A DNA stretch of 51,466 nucleotides, taken from contig CALLXD010000032.1 in assembly GCA_937766455.1 (NCBI GenBank), positions 1 through 51,466 on the forward strand. The letters run 5' to 3'. The notes beneath the pieces are model-generated. The model searched no databases, was not told the DNA's origin, and saw only the letters and a program-made list of their open reading frames with translations. The stretch is from Vicinamibacterales bacterium (GTDB lineage Bacteria; Acidobacteriota; Vicinamibacteria; Vicinamibacterales; UBA8438). Of this stretch, positions 16,504-26,264 are shown piece after piece; the stretch's first letter is position 1; each line of letters begins with the position of its first letter. The position numbers were made by a program, and so were the translations under genes.

Positions 16504-17961
16504 TCAGACTCCGTCTGCACCAAGTCGGCGCAGCAATTCGACCGTGCTGTTGTCCTCGGTATCGCCTCTACCCACTGCCATCATCAGCGGCGTCTTGCCG
16601 TCTTCGCTCCACGCGTTGACGTCCGCCCCGTGGTCGGCCAGAAACTGTACGACGGTGTCAAGGTGCCTCGACGCGGCGGTGTGGAGGGCAGTGTGGCCAT
16701 TGTCAGCAGCGGCATTGACATCGAGGCCGACGTCAATCGCGACACGGACGGCGTCCAGGATGAGCCGCTCGTTCTCGATCGGATTTGGGGTGAGCCCTGG
16801 TTCGGTCCGCCGACGGGCGCTGATGGCCGCCATCAGTGAGGTGATGCCACCGGGCATGACGAACCGGGGGTCGGCATCGTGGTCCGCGAGCACCCGCATG
16901 ACGCCCGGCGCCGAAATTTGTGCTGCGAGCCAGAACGATGTCGCGCCAACGACATCGTGCTCCAGCACGTAGTCCGGACTGTTGCGTCGCCCCGGGCTTC
17001 CTGTGACCACCACCGCATTTCGGTCGGCGCCCGCTGCCAGCAGCGCGGTCACCAGCGTCTCGTCGCCGCGCAAGGTGGCGGCGTGCAACGCGGTGTAGCC
17101 GGCCTCTGACGCGTTGGGGTCCGCGCCCTGTTCCAGTAGATAGGTCGCCAGGGCTGTGTGTCCACCATGGGCCGCGACGACCAGGGCGCTCGTGCCAGAA
17201 GGCGCGGTGTCATTGACATCGGCGCCTCCTGCGACCAGATGTGTCGCGGAGTCGAGATCGCCCTGGCGGGCCGCGAAGAGCATGGGCGTGTATCCGCCTT
17301 GCACGATGTCGAGCACGCCAGACGGATTGAAGCCCGCGGTTCTCGTGTGGATTCTCCGCGGCAAGGGGTCAGACCGCATCTGGACGTCGGCTCCGAGCTC
17401 GATCAGCGTGGCTACGACGTCAGCGTGCCGCTGCGCCGCCGCCCACATCAATGCCGTCTGACCGCGCGACCGTTCCCGTGCGTTCACGTCCGCCCCGTGA
17501 TCGACGAGCAGCCGCGCAGCGTGAGGTGACCCGGAGCGAGACGCCGTCATCAACACCGTCTCGCCGGAGGGTAGCGCCAGATTCGCGTTGGCTCCTGCGG
17601 TGAGCAGCTTCTCGACCATGGCCGCGCTACCGTTGACGCACGCGAGCCACAGCGGCGTGACGCCAAAGTCGTTCGCCGGGTCGACGGTGGCGCCGGCCGT
17701 GATCAGCGCGTCGGCCATCGCCGTGTCGTCGAAATGAGCCGCCCAATGCAGCGCCGTGGCGCCATCCGCCTGCGCGATGTTGGCGTCGATGCCCTGCGCC
17801 AGCAACGTCGCCACTGCGGCCCTGTCCGCGGCGCTCGCCGCGCTGGCGGCCTCCAAGACCCGAGTGTCGGGTGGCGCCTGAGCCCCAGCGCCCAAGCTCA
17901 CGACCGCCAACACGGCGGTGAGCCATCGCGCTCTCCGTCCTCCAATACTTCGTACAGGCAC
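16504..17961 (-). CDS. Secreted ankyrin-repeat protein
   Basis: 485 residues from the GTG at 17961, which has GGAGG 9 bp upstream and opens a signal peptide (WLTAVLAVVSLGAGAQA). A slightly longer GTG start at 17988 is possible. About ten ankyrin repeats follow, with the characteristic G.TALHWAA, G.TPLWLAC, GQTALMWAA, GYTALHAAT, GHTALHTAA and GKTPLMMAV cores and ADVN/ADPN turns. No catalytic domain is attached. It should be a periplasmic protein-binding scaffold. It starts 45 bp after the helicase stop on the same strand, but the two proteins act in different compartments. Confidence 0.88.
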   Translation of the reverse strand: MPVRSIGGRRARWLTAVLAVVSLGAGAQAPPDTRVLEAASAASAADRAAVATLLAQGIDANIAQADGATALHWAAHFDDTAMADALITAGATVDPANDFGVTPLWLACVNGSAAMVEKLLTAGANANLALPSGETVLMTASRSGSPHAARLLVDHGADVNARERSRGQTALMWAAAQRHADVVATLIELGADVQMRSDPLPRRIHTRTAGFNPSGVLDIVQGGYTPMLFAARQGDLDSATHLVAGGADVNDTAPSGTSALVVAAHGGHTALATYLLEQGADPNASEAGYTALHAATLRGDETLVTALLAAGADRNAVVVTGSPGRRNSPDYVLEHDVVGATSFWLAAQISAPGVMRVLADHDADPRFVMPGGITSLMAAISARRRTEPGLTPNPIENERLILDAVRVAIDVGLDVNAAADNGHTALHTAASRHLDTVVQFLADHGADVNAWSEDGKTPLMMAVGRGDTEDNSTVELLRRLGADGV

Positions 17962-18006
17962 GTGCGTTGTCCTCCGGCCCTGTTTCACGATCGGGCCGTG
18001 TTGTGG

Positions 18007-20565
18007 TCAGGGTATCAGGCTTTCCAGGCGCAACAGCGTGAGCACCGGCGCCTGCGCCTTGCGCGAGTCGCTGAGATACACGTCGAGTTCCGCCACCCAG
18101 TCGTTGAGTCCCTCCGTGTCCACCAGCATCTGTTCGACACGCCAGGTCGCGCCGTCGTGGGACGGACGCGTCTGTGTGTGGCGAAGATTGCGCGCCTCGG
18201 GGTCGAGGCGGAGACCCCGGTGTTCGGCGCGGAATGCCTCGCGCGCCCCGGCCAGTCGCTCCACGGTCCAGAGCGGCGCCGAGTCGGACACGGTGGAGGC
18301 GAGCGCGTCGAGCGCCCCGGTATCGGCGCCGATCGACCAGGCTCGCAGAAAGGCAAAGAGGCGCGTGCGGATGGCCGCGGTAAACGCGGCGTCGTCGAGG
18401 GTGACGTCGACGGCCACCGCTCGGGCCTGCGACGGCGGCTCGTCGGCGACAGGACCGGGCGCTCGATAGTCTGGACTGCGCATCCGCTCCCACGCTTCCA
18501 ACAGGCTGGAGTCCACCTGGCGAACCATGTCGCGCAGATAGAGCTCCATCTCGACGACCGTGTCGGACTTCATCCCATCCGGTACGGATTGTCGCAGGGC
18601 TTTGTAGACGCTGGTGAGGTAGCGCAAGAGGAGGCCTTCGACACGTTCGAGACCGTACTCCTGCACGTAGTCGGCGAACGAGCGAAACCCTTCAAACATC
18701 TCTCGCGCGATCGACTTCGGACGGATATGTTCTTCCCCCACCCAGGGATGCCGATCCGCGAAGGCATTGAAGGTTGTGTAGACGAAGTCGGCCTCTGGCT
18801 TGGGATACTCCAGTTTCTCGAGTTCGGCCATGCGCTCGTCATAGTCAAGTCCCTCCGCCTTCATCGCCGCCACGGCCTGCCCCTTGATCCTGTCGAGCTG
18901 GCGCCGCAGGATGGCACCGGGGTTCTCGAGGATGCTTTCGACCAGCGTCAGCAGCGTCAGCGCGTAGTCATCCGAGTCGCGATCAAGCAGTGGGATGGCC
19001 TCGTGCAGGTAGAGGGACAGCGTGTGGTCCATCGAGAAGTCCGACTGGAGATCGACGTTCACTCGTACCCGCGAGCCGGAATCTGTCCGCGGAGTCAATT
19101 CGATGATGTCTCGCGCCAGGAGTGAGCGGAAGAGCTGCCAACCACGGCGGACATGCGCCGCTTTTGCGCGCTGGGGTTCGTGGCAATCGCGGATCAGCTG
19201 TCGCATCGCCTGGCATCCGTCACTCGGTCGGGACAGCACGTTGAGGAGCATGCCGTGCGAGACCGCGAAGCGAGAGACGAGTCGTTCAGGCGATCCGGAA
19301 ATCAGTCGCTCGAATGACCGCTGGTCCCAGTTGGCAAAGTTGTGCTTGGGGGGCTTCCGTGTGACGAATTTCTTCTTGCTCGTGTTCGCCTTTTCCTGCA
19401 GCCGTTTGTTCTCGATCACATGCTCGGGAGCCTGGGCGACGACGAACCCGCGGTCGTCAAACCCTTTTCGACCGGCGCGGCCCGCGATTTGGTGAAAGTC
19501 ACGCGCGGACAGGACCGCGGTCTTCGCACCATCGAACTTACACAGACGACTAAACAGGACCGTCCGAATCGGCACATTGATCCCGACGCCCAAGGTGTCG
19601 GTACCGCAGATCACCTTGAGGAGACCTCGCTGGGCAAGCTGCTCCACAAGGATGCGGTACTTCGGGAGGAGTCCCGCATGGTGGATGCCGATGCCCTGGC
19701 GGAGCCACGTGCGCACGCGTGTGCCGTAGGGGCTCGAAAAGCGCACGCCGGTGATCGCTGCCCCGACTGCGTTCTTCTCCTCCCGGCTCGACACCTTGAG
19801 ACTGGTGAAGCTCTGCGCGCTTTCGGCTGCGTCCTTTTGCGTGAAATGGACGACATACACCGGAACCCGATCCGCGTCGGCGAGTGCCTGAACGGCCTCT
19901 GCCAGCGGAACCTCTGAGTATTCGTACTCCAGCGGCACGGGCCGTTCCAGTGAGGTGACCGTGACGGTGGGCCGGTGGTTCTGACGGGTCAGTGCCTCGT
20001 CGAAGAACGAGACGTCACCGAGCGTCGCCGACATCAACAGAAAACGCGTGTGCGGCAGGGTCAGCAGCGGCACCTGCCATGCGCCGCCGCGGTCGCGGTC
20101 CGCATACCAGTGAAACTCGTCCATGACGACGTCGTCCACCCGTGCCTCGTCACCGTCGCGGAGCGCGATATTGGCCAGGATCTCTGCCGTGCAGCACAAG
20201 ATGGGGGCGTCACGGTTCACCGTCGCGTCTCCGGTGGCGAGGCCGACGTGCTCCGCGCCGAACTCGTGGCAGAGCGCCATCCACTTCTCGTTGACCAGGG
20301 CCTTGATGGGGCAGGTATAGATCGATCGTCTGCCGGCCGCCAGTGAGGCAAAGTGGAGCGCCGACGCGGCGAGCGACTTGCCGGATCCCGTAGGGGTATT
20401 GAGGATGACGTTGTGCCCTTCGAAGAGCGCGAGGGTCGCATCTTCCTGGGCGCGGTACAACGTGAGTCCCTGGCCGTCCACGTAGGTGAGGAACCGCCCG
20501 AGGAGTTCGTCCACGTCCCGTCCCTTCTCGGGGCGGGGCAACATGTCGTAGAGCGGACCAGCCAT
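18007..20565 (-). CDS. Ski2-like DEAD/DEAH helicase with C-terminal DUF3516
   Basis: 852 residues. The helicase motifs are in order: Q-like [15 protein letters not shown], Walker [11 protein letters not shown], motif II MDEFHWY (DEFH, a DExH variant), motif [11 protein letters not shown], and motif [14 protein letters not shown], with [10 protein letters not shown] in between. This is the Ski2/Mtr4-type superfamily 2 arrangement. The C-terminal 350 or so residues match DUF3516, which is always found behind such helicases. A role in RNA metabolism or DNA repair is likely, but no substrate is known. It is divergent from the fructosamine kinase-like gene. Confidence 0.9.
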   Translation of the reverse strand: MAGPLYDMLPRPEKGRDVDELLGRFLTYVDGQGLTLYRAQEDATLALFEGHNVILNTPTGSGKSLAASALHFASLAAGRRSIYTCPIKALVNEKWMALCHEFGAEHVGLATGDATVNRDAPILCCTAEILANIALRDGDEARVDDVVMDEFHWYADRDRGGAWQVPLLTLPHTRFLLMSATLGDVSFFDEALTRQNHRPTVTVTSLERPVPLEYEYSEVPLAEAVQALADADRVPVYVVHFTQKDAAESAQSFTSLKVSSREEKNAVGAAITGVRFSSPYGTRVRTWLRQGIGIHHAGLLPKYRILVEQLAQRGLLKVICGTDTLGVGINVPIRTVLFSRLCKFDGAKTAVLSARDFHQIAGRAGRKGFDDRGFVVAQAPEHVIENKRLQEKANTSKKKFVTRKPPKHNFANWDQRSFERLISGSPERLVSRFAVSHGMLLNVLSRPSDGCQAMRQLIRDCHEPQRAKAAHVRRGWQLFRSLLARDIIELTPRTDSGSRVRVNVDLQSDFSMDHTLSLYLHEAIPLLDRDSDDYALTLLTLVESILENPGAILRRQLDRIKGQAVAAMKAEGLDYDERMAELEKLEYPKPEADFVYTTFNAFADRHPWVGEEHIRPKSIAREMFEGFRSFADYVQEYGLERVEGLLLRYLTSVYKALRQSVPDGMKSDTVVEMELYLRDMVRQVDSSLLEAWERMRSPDYRAPGPVADEPPSQARAVAVDVTLDDAAFTAAIRTRLFAFLRAWSIGADTGALDALASTVSDSAPLWTVERLAGAREAFRAEHRGLRLDPEARNLRHTQTRPSHDGATWRVEQMLVDTEGLNDWVAELDVYLSDSRKAQAPVLTLLRLESLIP

Positions 20566-20648
20566 CGGCCCGCTATTGTGCGTCGGTTTCGTCGGTGAGA
20601 CCAGTGTGTCGGCCGCCGGTACCGTAGACTCCCGGTGACGGTGCGGAC

Positions 20649-21506
20649 ATGGTAGAGACAGTGCTTCGCGACATTGCGGATGAAATCGGGGTGGGGATCG
20701 TCCGGGCGACGGGCGTGCAGGGTGGCGACGTCGCGACCGCCTTCAGGCTGGAGCTCGAAGACGGGCGGCGGGTGTTCGCCAAAACCAGCGCGGCCGTACC
20801 CCCGCAACACTTCACGACCGAGGCTGCCGGTCTCGCCTGGATACGTGGTGCGTCCGAGCTGTGCGTGCCGCAACTCATCGCGGTGTCAGACACCCCCCCG
20901 TTCCTCGTGCTCGAGTGGATCGAGGAGGAGGGTGCGGCCGCGGAGACGGAGGCGTCGCTCGGTAGGGGGCTGGCCGCGCTGCATCACGCCGGCGCGGCAA
21001 GCTTTGGCCGCACGGACCGCCGTCCGACCGGGAGCCGTGGGCTTCCCAATGAGCCCTGCGCCACCTGGACCGAGTTCTATGCAACACAGCGCTTGTTGCC
21101 GTTGATTCGCCTGGCCAGGGACAGCCAGGCTCTGCCGGACCGCACGCTACGTGGTCTTGAGACGATTGCTGGGCAACTTGGCGAACTGGGTGGCGACCCA
21201 GAGCGACCGGCTCGTCTGCACGGTGACCTGTGGGCCGGCAACCGTCTGGTGGGCCGCGGGGGGCGCAACTGGCTCATCGATCCCGCCGCGCACGGCGGCC
21301 ATCGTGAGTTCGACCTCGCGATGATGCGGCTGTTCGGCGGCTTTGGGCCTGACGTCTTTGCGGCGTACGCGGAGACGCACCCGCTGGCGGCCGGATGGCA
21401 CGACCGGGTCGCACTGCACCAACTGGCGCCGTTGGTGATCCACGCGGTGAAGTTCGGCGGCAGCTATCCCGCGTCGGTCGAGCGCGCGCTCTCCGGCTAC
21501 GTCTAG
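20649..21506 (+). CDS. Fructosamine kinase family protein
   Basis: 285 residues of the fructosamine-3-kinase/aminoglycoside phosphotransferase-like fold. Visible are the nucleotide-binding lysine in RRVFAKTS, the hinge LVLEWIEE, the catalytic loop [11 protein letters not shown] (HGDLW.GN is diagnostic for the FN3K family) and the metal Asp in [19 protein letters not shown]. The family phosphorylates glycated amines so that they decompose, repairing protein glycation. Its stop overlaps by 4 bp the stop of the convergent gene at 21503. Confident as to family. Confidence 0.9.
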   Translation: MVETVLRDIADEIGVGIVRATGVQGGDVATAFRLELEDGRRVFAKTSAAVPPQHFTTEAAGLAWIRGASELCVPQLIAVSDTPPFLVLEWIEEEGAAAETEASLGRGLAALHHAGAASFGRTDRRPTGSRGLPNEPCATWTEFYATQRLLPLIRLARDSQALPDRTLRGLETIAGQLGELGGDPERPARLHGDLWAGNRLVGRGGRNWLIDPAAHGGHREFDLAMMRLFGGFGPDVFAAYAETHPLAAGWHDRVALHQLAPLVIHAVKFGGSYPASVERALSGYV

Positions 21507-22441
21507 CGGGGCGAACGTGCGGCTTCGCGGCGTTCCTCGGCCCGTGCCGCGGAGAGGATGTTGGTCAGCCCATAGTTCCCCTCGTGACAGGCGAACTCGA
21601 ACATCGGACCGTCCGTCTTGGTCATCGGCAGCGACACGGTCCACGGAGCCTCGAATGAGGCCGGGTCCTCGACGGTGTATTCGTAGCGCAGGCCTGACTC
21701 GTCCGTCCGGGTAAATCGCTCGATGAGTCGCATGCCTTCGCCCGAGCCCAGGTAGTTCGTGCGGTCAGTGAAATTGGTCGTTTCCACCACCAGCGTCCGC
21801 CCTTCCCAGTGCCCTCGCGAGTCACCGCGTAGCTGCCGGACACTGTCTGGCAGATGGTCACGTCCGTCCAGTGGAATGAATCGTACTTCGTGGACCATTT
21901 CATTGTGGAGCACGACCATGCCGGGCACCTGCAGGAGCATGACGTTGTTGTTGTAGGCTCCGGGGTTCATCGGCGGACCCGCGTTGAAGCCGAGCACGCA
22001 TCGTTCGGTGATGCTGCGGTCCTGGATGCTGTGCGTGCGGGCCCGCTTCTCGGCTCGATCTCGTGCGCGTGCCTGGGCACGCTGGGTCTGTGCCGGCACG
22101 CGCCCCTCAGGTGGATCAATGATGAGGGAGGTGCGGCGATCGGCGGTGAGTTCGGTGCCGTAGTCGAGCCAGAACTTGGCGTGGACGGTCGGAAGCGCAT
22201 TGTAGTCGGCGCGGCTGTCCGCCTGAGCTTGTTCGTAGGCAGCGGCCTCCTCGACGGTAAACGTGTCCTTCTGCGCCAGGTCGCGAGGACGCTGGAGTGG
22301 CGTCATGGTGCGGTAGTCCCAGATTCCGTGCAGATCCGGGTCTCCCGAGGGAGCGGCCGCCGGTTGGGCCAGCGCGATCGCCGGAGCCATGAACAGGGTC
22401 AGCACGAGAAGACACCGAGCGGCTCTCGTCATTGGGGTCAT
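21503..22441 (-). CDS. Secreted protein of unknown function (expanded family)
   Basis: 312 residues with a signal peptide ending near ALAQ/PAA and GAGG upstream of the ATG. The mature part opens with DPDLHGIWDYRTMTPLQRP and later has CVLGFNAGPPMNPGAYNNN, MVHEVRFIPLDGRDH, HWEGRTLVVETTNF and LRYEYTVEDPASFEAPW. These blocks recur in many paralogous secreted proteins of Acidobacteriota and similar bacteria, none with a known activity as far as I am aware. Two cysteines are conserved-looking (C in TERCVLG and FACHEGN). No enzyme motif is evident. Confidence 0.7.
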   Translation of the reverse strand: MTPMTRAARCLLVLTLFMAPAIALAQPAAAPSGDPDLHGIWDYRTMTPLQRPRDLAQKDTFTVEEAAAYEQAQADSRADYNALPTVHAKFWLDYGTELTADRRTSLIIDPPEGRVPAQTQRAQARARDRAEKRARTHSIQDRSITERCVLGFNAGPPMNPGAYNNNVMLLQVPGMVVLHNEMVHEVRFIPLDGRDHLPDSVRQLRGDSRGHWEGRTLVVETTNFTDRTNYLGSGEGMRLIERFTRTDESGLRYEYTVEDPASFEAPWTVSLPMTKTDGPMFEFACHEGNYGLTNILSAARAEERREAARSPR

Positions 22442-22577
22442 AGGGTTGGCCTCTTGTCAGACACGACACGGGCGAGTGAGCTGTCGGTGACCAGGACAGC
22501 ATACACCGCGATCGGCTTGACCGGGGGGCGACAGGTCGCCCGTCGGCGGGCTCAGGGAGACCGGAGCGACCGCCTAC

Positions 22578-23459
22578 TTATTTTGACACGACCAGCAAGA
22601 CCGCGATGACCACCGCGGTGGAACAGCCCATGGTCCACAGCGTGAGCACTTCATCGCCCAGCAGATAGCCGAGCAGCAACGCGATGACGGGATTGACGTA
22701 GGCGTAGGTGGCGGCTTTGGCCGGGGTCGATGCCTTGAGCAGCCACAGGTAGCTGCCGTAGGCCACGGAGCCGAACACAGTGGTGTAGGCCCACGCGCCC
22801 CAGGCGCGGTTGGGCACCGCAGCCCAGTCCACGCGGGCGAATTCTCCCGTCATGGTTGAGAGCACGAGCAGCACGCAGCCGCCGGCCAGCATCTGCATCC
22901 CGGACGACAGCGCCTGCGATGCGGGTTGCGGGGCGTGTCGTGAGTACACCGAACCGCTGGCCCACAAGAGTCCGGCGACGACGATGGTGCCAGCGCCTAC
23001 GGGATCGATCTGTCCCATGCCGCCCCCTGGAGGGGTGATGAGCAGCGCCACGCCACCGAAACCGAGCGCCAGCCCGAGCAATACACGTCCAGGGGGACGA
23101 CGGCTCTTGGGCCTGAACCAGTCGATCAGCACCACCCACAGCGGCACGAGGGATACGAGCAGTGCGCCCAGTCCGGACTGGACCGTTTGCAGTGCCCAAC
23201 TGACCAACCCGTTTCCGCCGGCGGCCATGAGCACGCCGAGACAGGCCGTGGTCATCCAATGCAACGCGGTCGGACGTCTCGCGTCGTGGCTCCATGCCCA
23301 GGCGATAAACGCCAGGCCGCCCACCATGAAACGGGCGCCGGCTAGCAGAAAGGGTGGAATCGCGGCTACGCCGAAGCCGATGGCCAGGTAGGTAGAGCCC
23401 CAGATGAGGTAGATCGCAGCGAACGCGGAAACCACAGCGAGGCGAGACGGGCGACTCAT
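22578..23459 (-). CDS. EamA/DMT family transporter
   Basis: 293 residues with ten predicted TM helices in two EamA repeats. It starts with the signature LAVVSAFAAIYLIWGSTYLA, has the ARF..GGL block after TM2 and the second-repeat block SGSVYSRH. This drug/metabolite exporter class (RhaT/YedA-like) exports amino acids or small metabolites. Substrate unknown. It is a single gene, with 136 bp to the upstream secreted-protein gene and 153 bp to the dehydrogenase behind it. Confidence 0.88.
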   Translation of the reverse strand: MSRPSRLAVVSAFAAIYLIWGSTYLAIGFGVAAIPPFLLAGARFMVGGLAFIAWAWSHDARRPTALHWMTTACLGVLMAAGGNGLVSWALQTVQSGLGALLVSLVPLWVVLIDWFRPKSRRPPGRVLLGLALGFGGVALLITPPGGGMGQIDPVGAGTIVVAGLLWASGSVYSRHAPQPASQALSSGMQMLAGGCVLLVLSTMTGEFARVDWAAVPNRAWGAWAYTTVFGSVAYGSYLWLLKASTPAKAATYAYVNPVIALLLGYLLGDEVLTLWTMGCSTAVVIAVLLVVSK

Positions 23460-23612
23460 GGCACGAAGGGTACCAGCGCCGCCTCATGGCGTCGATGTGA
23501 ACCACGGCTTCGCGTCCCATGTCGGGCCCCGCGCGAGGCGATGCCACGAGCGGACTTGGCTGTCGAGCGCGTGGGCGACAGCGGGGGGCGACAGCGGGGA
23601 GCAGGCGTGGGG

Positions 23613-25238
23613 TCAGGGGGCCGTGCGATAGACCCGCTCCACATCCTCGACCTCGCGCGCGCGGTCGGCTGGGGTCCACCCGAGTTCGTCCCCCATGACC
23701 TGGGCGGCGGCGTGCAACGCTGCCGCGCCGGGATGGCCAGCCGAGCCCGCCTCGGTGCGGCGCAGCACGGCGTCTGACAGCCGGATCGCCATCTCCCCCC
23801 GAACCGCATGGAGCAGTTCGCCCCTGGTCACGGGGCACTGATCCGAGAGCGGCACCGCCAGCGACAGATCCGCGCCGAGCATGCGGACGATGTCGCCCTG
23901 CCCGGAGCCGTAGGTGTGGGCGAGCCTTACGCGTGTCTCGGGTGGAAGCGGACTGTGCCGGTCGTCACGCGCGTCGCGCAGGAAGTCATTCCAGTTGGTG
24001 ATGGCTCCGCCCTCGACCGGGGTCGTCGCGGTCCTGCAGGGTGGTACGGCGCGGCCCAAGACCGTGAAGGCGAGGTCTGTCGCCTGCTGAGCGGTGGCTC
24101 TGGCCGTGGTGTACCGCACACCCAGCACGGTCATCAATCCAGGTACGCCGTCCGCCCGGTGATCCCGGACGAGGCTCTCCTTGAGCAGGTCATGTCCGGC
24201 GTCGTCATCAGCGGGCAGGAGGCCGCGATGCACGAGCCGAACATCGTCTCGCCTGAGCGCGGCGCCAGGAAACGCGTCGTTCACCTCGCCGAGAAATCGG
24301 ACTACGTCCGTGTCATCCACAGGTGGCGCGCCGCCCGCTCCCTCGAACGGATCGTGGCTCGTCCCGATGATGGACACATTCCGCCACGGCGCAGCGAACA
24401 GGAACCGGGAACCGGCCATGCCTCCCACCGCCTGGTCAGCGGTGATCGACCGCGTGACGAGGTTCATGGCCTTCGAAAGGCCGCGGGGGCGCCCGGTGGT
24501 GACCGTCGCGGGAAGCTCAGTCGTCACGCGGCGGCTCCATGGGCCGCTGGCGTTGGCGACCAGCGACGCCCGCACCTCGAACGCGGTCCCTCGGACCCGG
24601 TCTTCGACGTGGACGCCCGTGACGCGTTCGCTGTCGCGGATCCAGCCAGTCATCTGGAGGTAGTTCACCGCGACCGCCCCGGCTGCGACCGCCGACTGGA
24701 CGAAAGAGAGCAGCACGCGGTCGGAGCTGTACATCTGGCAGTCGTGCCAGACGATGCCTCCGGTGACCCCTGTCGGATCAATGTGCGGGCTCAGCGCGAG
24801 GCACTCATCCCGGGACACCAAACGGCTGCGTGGAAGATGTTTCGAGGGATCTGGGAGATCGTTTCTGTCGTGGGCGACAAGATCGTAGAGACCGAATCCG
24901 GTCCGCATCACCAACGGATGCCGGGTCAGTCCGCGATAGGTGGGGACGACGAACGGGAGCGGATGCACCAGATGCGGGGCAATCCTGGACAGGGCGCGCC
25001 GCTCGCGCACGAACAGGCGCATCTCTGCCGCGTTTCCGGTTTGCAGTGCTCGGACGCCGCCGTGCACTGTCTTCAGACTGTTGGCAGAGGTGCCCCCACC
25101 AAAATCCTGCTGGTCGATCAGTGCGACCGACAATCCACGCTGCGCTGCGTCCCACGCCAGGGTCGCGCCGTAGATACCGGCCCCGACGATCAGGAGGTCG
25201 AATGTGGTGTCGGCCAGCACCTGCAGATCACGCGTCAC
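23613..25238 (-). CDS. glpD: FAD-dependent glycerol-3-phosphate dehydrogenase
   Basis: 541 residues from the GTG at 25238 (VTRDLQVLADTTFD), where family similarity begins; the open frame further upstream has no such character. The FAD site is LLIVGAGIYGATLAWDAAQRG, and the GlpD block GGTSANSLKTVHGGVR follows. The C-terminal domain has the alpha-helical GlpD cap around PVTRGELLHAVRGEMAIRLSDAVLRRTE, ending in the VERVYRT region. It oxidises sn-glycerol 3-phosphate to dihydroxyacetone phosphate at the membrane and feeds electrons to quinone. A TACAAT box lies 6 to 7 bases before the GTG, so a leaderless transcript is possible. Confidence 0.88.
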   Translation of the reverse strand: MTRDLQVLADTTFDLLIVGAGIYGATLAWDAAQRGLSVALIDQQDFGGGTSANSLKTVHGGVRALQTGNAAEMRLFVRERRALSRIAPHLVHPLPFVVPTYRGLTRHPLVMRTGFGLYDLVAHDRNDLPDPSKHLPRSRLVSRDECLALSPHIDPTGVTGGIVWHDCQMYSSDRVLLSFVQSAVAAGAVAVNYLQMTGWIRDSERVTGVHVEDRVRGTAFEVRASLVANASGPWSRRVTTELPATVTTGRPRGLSKAMNLVTRSITADQAVGGMAGSRFLFAAPWRNVSIIGTSHDPFEGAGGAPPVDDTDVVRFLGEVNDAFPGAALRRDDVRLVHRGLLPADDDAGHDLLKESLVRDHRADGVPGLMTVLGVRYTTARATAQQATDLAFTVLGRAVPPCRTATTPVEGGAITNWNDFLRDARDDRHSPLPPETRVRLAHTYGSGQGDIVRMLGADLSLAVPLSDQCPVTRGELLHAVRGEMAIRLSDAVLRRTEAGSAGHPGAAALHAAAQVMGDELGWTPADRAREVEDVERVYRTAP

Positions 25239-25386
25239 CGTGCTGTATTGTACGCGTGCCGCGGTCGACTCACGCAGGCCACGGCACCCAGGTCGCACCA
25301 CCCCCAGTCAGGGTGCCCAGGTCAGGGCAGCGGTCGTCGGGAGTGACGTCCCCGTGCGTAAAGGTCCTTCAACCCGCACACAGGTC

Positions 25387-26145
25387 ATGATCAAAGCCAT
25401 CACCGACTACTGGAACGAGCGTATTCACGACCTGGAGATGACCGACGAGCCAGTCGGGACGCTCCGGTTCTTTGACGACCTCGATGACTATCGTTTCGAC
25501 AAGTTGGACTACTTGCCGAGGGTGGTCGATTTCAACGGGTTTCGCGGCCAACGGCTCCTGGAAGTGGGCTGTGGAATCGGAACCGACCTCGTGCGATTCG
25601 CCCGGGGCGGGGCCCACGTCACCGGGGTTGACCTCGCACCACAGTCGATCGCGCTGGCCCGGTCCAATTTCGAGCTGCACGGTCTGGGCGGCCAGGCTGA
25701 CCTCAGGGAGGGCAACGGCGAGGCGCTCCCGTTCGAAGACGCGCACTTCGACGTGACGTACGCGCACGGTGTCCTGCAGTACACACATGACGCGCGGCGA
25801 ATGGTCGCGGAATGCCGTCGTGTACTGGCGCCCGGCGGTCTCGCGATTTTCATGGTCTACAACCGCGTGTCCTGGCTGAATGCGATGTCAACGGTGCTGG
25901 GGGTCGGTCTCGAGCACGCCGATGCGCCGGTGCTGAACAAATACTCGATTCCTGAATTCGAGCGTCTCCTACACGGATTCGCCGACATCCGCATCGTGCC
26001 TGAGCGGTTTCCCGTGAAGTCGCGGTTGCATACCGGCTGGAAAGCGGCGGCCTTCAATGGCGTGTTCGTGGGCACGTTCAACGCGATTCCCCGGCCGCTG
26101 GTCAAGCGGTACGGCTGGCATCTGATGGCGTTTTGTCGGACGTGA
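25387..26145 (+). CDS. Class I SAM-dependent methyltransferase
   Basis: 252 residues from the ATG at 25387 (MIKAITDYWNERIHD), where the conserved N-terminus of this family starts. The AdoMet site is LLEVGCGIGTDLVRFARGG with the acidic residue of motif II in VTGVDLAP, then the post-motifs YAHGVLQYTHD and LAPGGLAIFMVYNR. The C-terminus is typical of Methyltransf_11 enzymes acting on small molecules or glycans. Target unknown. It converges on the radical SAM gene at the edge of the glycan locus. Confidence 0.85.
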   Translation: MIKAITDYWNERIHDLEMTDEPVGTLRFFDDLDDYRFDKLDYLPRVVDFNGFRGQRLLEVGCGIGTDLVRFARGGAHVTGVDLAPQSIALARSNFELHGLGGQADLREGNGEALPFEDAHFDVTYAHGVLQYTHDARRMVAECRRVLAPGGLAIFMVYNRVSWLNAMSTVLGVGLEHADAPVLNKYSIPEFERLLHGFADIRIVPERFPVKSRLHTGWKAAAFNGVFVGTFNAIPRPLVKRYGWHLMAFCRT

Positions 26146-26148
26146 GGC

Positions 26149-26226
26149 CACCCGCCCAGTAGCCGCGGTGACACCGGATGAGTTCTGCCTGAGCGGGTAG
26201 GGCCGGGCGTTGGCCCTCGGCGGGTG
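26149..26226. terminator. Nested inverted repeat between convergent genes
   Basis: Outer arms CACCCGCC (26149-26156) / GGCGGGTG (26219-26226) enclose an inner hairpin AGGGCC (26199-26204) / GGCCCT (26212-26217). It lies in the 119-bp gap between two convergent stop codons. No T tract, so terminator function is only suggested by position. Confidence 0.3.
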
Positions 26227-26264
26227 AGAGCGTCGCCGTTCAGGATGTAGGCGACCGGGGTGAC

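Noticed and set aside
17734..19125. 463-codon plus-strand open frame
   Set aside because: Spans the antisense of the ankyrin gene and the helicase C-terminus; no signal, domain or ribosome binding site.
23808..25346. 512-codon plus-strand open frame
   Set aside because: Antisense to the glycerol-3-phosphate dehydrogenase, whose FAD motif and GlpD blocks settle the coding strand.
26146..26264. Short precursor-peptide gene next to the radical SAM enzyme
   Set aside because: No reading frame with a start, ribosome binding site and leader-core character is present in the gap or around it.
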